A DNA stretch of 6,288 bases, taken from contig CATYZI010000059.1 in NCBI GenBank assembly GCA_958415625.1, positions 1 through 6,288 of the forward strand, given 5' to 3'. Below are positions 4,970 to 6,288 of this stretch, in pieces; position 1 is the first letter of the stretch; the number at the start of each line of letters is the position of its first letter. The stretch is from an uncultured Collinsella sp. GTDB lineage: Bacteria; Actinomycetota; Coriobacteriia; Coriobacteriales; Coriobacteriaceae. The notes beneath the pieces are model-generated. The model was not told where the DNA came from. It ran no database searches and saw nothing but the letters and a program-made list of their open reading frames with translations. The translations under genes and the position numbers were made by a program.

Positions 4970-6052
4970 CTATCGCACGAAGTACCAGGGGCTTTCCTGA
5001 ACATTGGTCTGCAGCGTGATGCCCGTGCGTTCGCTAAACAGATCCATGTCCTGCGATTTTTCGGTCCACCACGCGTTGGGCTTAAAGGTCATGCTCTCGA
5101 CAATACGTTTCACAATGACGCCGTTGCGCAGCTTGGAGAAGTCGGTGTTCATAATCAGGATGGACGAAAGCACCAAGACGATACCCAGGACCTTGATCGC
5201 GCCGGCGGACTCGGCATAGATGCCGATGCCCAGCAAAACGGTGACGACCGTCTCGAACGACATCACAACCGGAACCTTCGATGTCTCGAGCCCCATGGAC
5301 AGGCCCTGCATATATAGGATGTATGCCACGGCCGTGGGGATCAGGCCAAAGCCCGCGAAGAGCAGGATGAGCTGCGGCGACATTGCCGCCACCACATCCG
5401 GCCACGGCGCCGTGATGGCCGCCATGACGGCGCCACCAAAGACAAAACCCCAAAACGTGACCGCCAGCGGGTGGACCGTCTTGGTGGCCATGCGGCTAAA
5501 TACTGCCAGCAGCGCACCGCAAAGACCTGCGATCACGCCCGACGCAACGCCCCAAACCGAGAAATGAAAACCAGACAGGTCACCGTTTGTCACCGCGAGC
5601 ACACAGCCCATGATGTTAAAGGCGATAGCCATGAGCTTTACCGAGGTGACGCGCTCTTTATAGAGTATGCGGCCCAAGATGCAGCCAAAGACCGGCGAGG
5701 TGTAGAGCAGGACCGATGCCGTGGACATGCCCACCTCGCGCATGCACTCGTAATAGAGCGTGTTGGCGGTGGCAAGGCCGATGATGCCGACGAGCGCGCA
5801 GGGGATGAGCTCTTTGGGGCTCGCCTTGAACAGGGCCAGCGGACTCGGCGCCGTGGTCGCTCCCTCGCCGGGGCGGCAGCCCATAAACGCAAGGACAGGC
5901 GCCAGGATAAGCGCACCGACCAGTAGACGGAAGGCCGCCATGCTCTGGGACGTAATGCCCATGGCCGAGATGCCATTGACAAAGATTCCGATGGTGCCCC
6001 ACATAAGCGCGGCGATCAGCACCAGCGCATAGCCCAGATTGCTTTTCTTCAA
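4970..6052 (-). CDS. EamA/DMT-superfamily transporter with a soluble C-terminal tail
   Basis: A 360-residue inner-membrane protein. Two EamA repeats are visible, about 7-155 and 167-302, each with five hydrophobic segments. It opens with LGYALVLIAALMWGTIGIF. The first repeat has LLYTSPVFGCILGRILYKE (115-133) and the second SFETVVTVLLGIGIYAES (265-282); both are typical of drug/metabolite transporters that export amino acids or other metabolites. The start is TTG, supported by AAGGAGG five bases upstream and by the lack of a nearby ATG. Most family members have about 300 residues. Residues 303-360 form an extra soluble tail, rich in charged and aromatic residues and of unknown role. It is a separate transcription unit upstream of the PTS operon, so a shared pathway is not shown. 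Export of the amino acid released by the deglycase is possible. Confidence 0.9.
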   Translation of the reverse strand: MKKSNLGYALVLIAALMWGTIGIFVNGISAMGITSQSMAAFRLLVGALILAPVLAFMGCRPGEGATTAPSPLALFKASPKELIPCALVGIIGLATANTLYYECMREVGMSTASVLLYTSPVFGCILGRILYKERVTSVKLMAIAFNIMGCVLAVTNGDLSGFHFSVWGVASGVIAGLCGALLAVFSRMATKTVHPLAVTFWGFVFGGAVMAAITAPWPDVVAAMSPQLILLFAGFGLIPTAVAYILYMQGLSMGLETSKVPVVMSFETVVTVLLGIGIYAESAGAIKVLGIVLVLSSILIMNTDFSKLRNGVIVKRIVESMTFKPNAWWTEKSQDMDLFSERTGITLQTNVQESPWYFVR

Positions 6053-6057
6053 CGCAG

Positions 6058-6064
6058 CCTCCTT
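6058..6064 (-). promoter_or_regulatory. Ribosome binding site supporting the EamA TTG start
   Basis: Minus-strand AAGGAGG lies 5 bases before TTG (6050-6052). The site is a full anti-16S match, and the TTG directly opens a typical EamA N-terminus (KKSNLGYALV). It therefore decides in favour of the rare start codon. Confidence 0.8.
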
Positions 6065-6093
6065 GGCTTTGTTACCAATATGTTTCGTACTAC

Positions 6094-6120
6094 GTTATAG
6101 TCGTTATATACAATTTTCAA
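6094..6120 (-). promoter_or_regulatory. Possible EamA promoter with repeated TATAACG
   Basis: On the minus strand TTGAAA (6120-6115) is followed after 15 bases by TATAAC (6099-6094). The spacing is shorter than ideal. TATAACG also occurs at 6108-6102, giving two copies 9 bases apart. The region is clearly more AT-rich than its surroundings. The promoter is likely somewhere here, but the exact boxes are uncertain. Confidence 0.4.
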
Positions 6121-6143
6121 GACACAATCGGCGAGCGGGTGGC

Positions 6144-6205
6144 GCAAAGGGGTCAGGTATATATGCACCAACTTGGTGCAAAGTAACCTGACCCCTTTGC
6201 ACCAA
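6144..6205. repeat. Nested REP-like palindrome with two alternative folds
   Basis: The outer arms are GCAAAGGGGTCAGGT (6144-6158) and ACCTGACCCCTTTGC (6186-6200), a perfect 15-bp match. Inside, TGCACCAA (6164-6171) and TTGGTGCA (6173-6180) form an 8-bp stem. A competing 11-bp stem joins TTGGTGCAAAG (6173-6183) to CTTTGCACCAA (6195-6205). From memory, GGGGTCAGGT-type palindromes are dispersed repeats linked to REP-associated Y1 transposases, but no transposase is present here. It is upstream of the EamA promoter. Confidence 0.65.
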
Positions 6206-6288
6206 TCCCAAGAGTGTCCCCAAGTGCCGGCACAGACGATATGAGCAGGACATAAAAACATTGAGAGCCCCTGCTGCATGAAAGACCG
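6206..6288. other. Non-coding window edge with a short palindrome
   Basis: I see no supportable gene here. The only notable sequence is the perfect 10-base palindrome GTGCCGGCAC (6224-6233), close to the nested repeat on its left, which may be part of the same repeat unit. The last 50 bases carry no clear gene start or RNA gene. Confidence 0.3.

Noticed and set aside
6049..6279. Minus-strand 76-residue open frame upstream of EamA
   Set aside because: It translates through the nested palindrome and the EamA ribosome site, has no ribosome site of its own that I can see, and its product resembles no family I know.
1..6288. tRNA or rRNA genes
   Set aside because: No cloverleaf with a T-loop GTTCRA-type sequence and no rRNA-like stretch was recognised on either strand.

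Overview
The window looks like a piece of a high-GC Gram-positive gut bacterium, most likely a Coriobacteriia member such as Collinsella. This is inferred from the GC-rich coding style, the strong AAGGAGG-type ribosome sites, the flavour of the proteins and the palindromic intergenic repeats. It was not checked by any search. Every supported gene lies on the minus strand, so transcription runs from high to low coordinates.

From right to left: 6053-6288 has no convincing gene but holds a nested palindromic repeat (6144-6205) and the leader of an EamA/DMT-family membrane transporter that starts with TTG (4970-6052). A 182-base promoter region follows (4788-4969), with an exact TATAAT box and two copies of a CCG-N4-CGG site spaced 21 bp apart. 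Next come three genes of a complete mannose-family PTS permease: a fused EIIAB (3864-4787), EIIC (3033-3827) and EIID (2186-3019). A 191-base gap with three inverted repeats separates EIID from a double-SIS-domain protein of the FrlB/FraB/GfrF deglycase type (1011-1994). A textbook intrinsic terminator (946-979) then stands just before a HAD-family phosphatase/phosphoglucomutase-like gene (296-925). The last 295 bases hold no gene but are full of structure: a 15-bp stem right after the HAD stop codon, a tandem direct repeat, a 123-bp element bounded by perfect 18-bp inverted repeats, and a nested hairpin.

As a unit, the PTS and SIS genes fit uptake and breakdown of an Amadori-type amino sugar (fructoselysine, glucoselysine or similar). 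The PTS imports and phosphorylates the substrate, and the SIS enzyme splits the 6-phosphate into a hexose 6-phosphate and an amino acid. The HAD enzyme may remove phosphate from a side product, and the EamA protein could export an amino acid, but both roles are speculative. The pathway type is known; I recall work on fructoselysine use by Collinsella intestinalis. The less explained parts are the tandem operator-like sites, the structured gap before the deglycase gene, the terminator at the HAD ribosome site, and the repeat elements at both ends.
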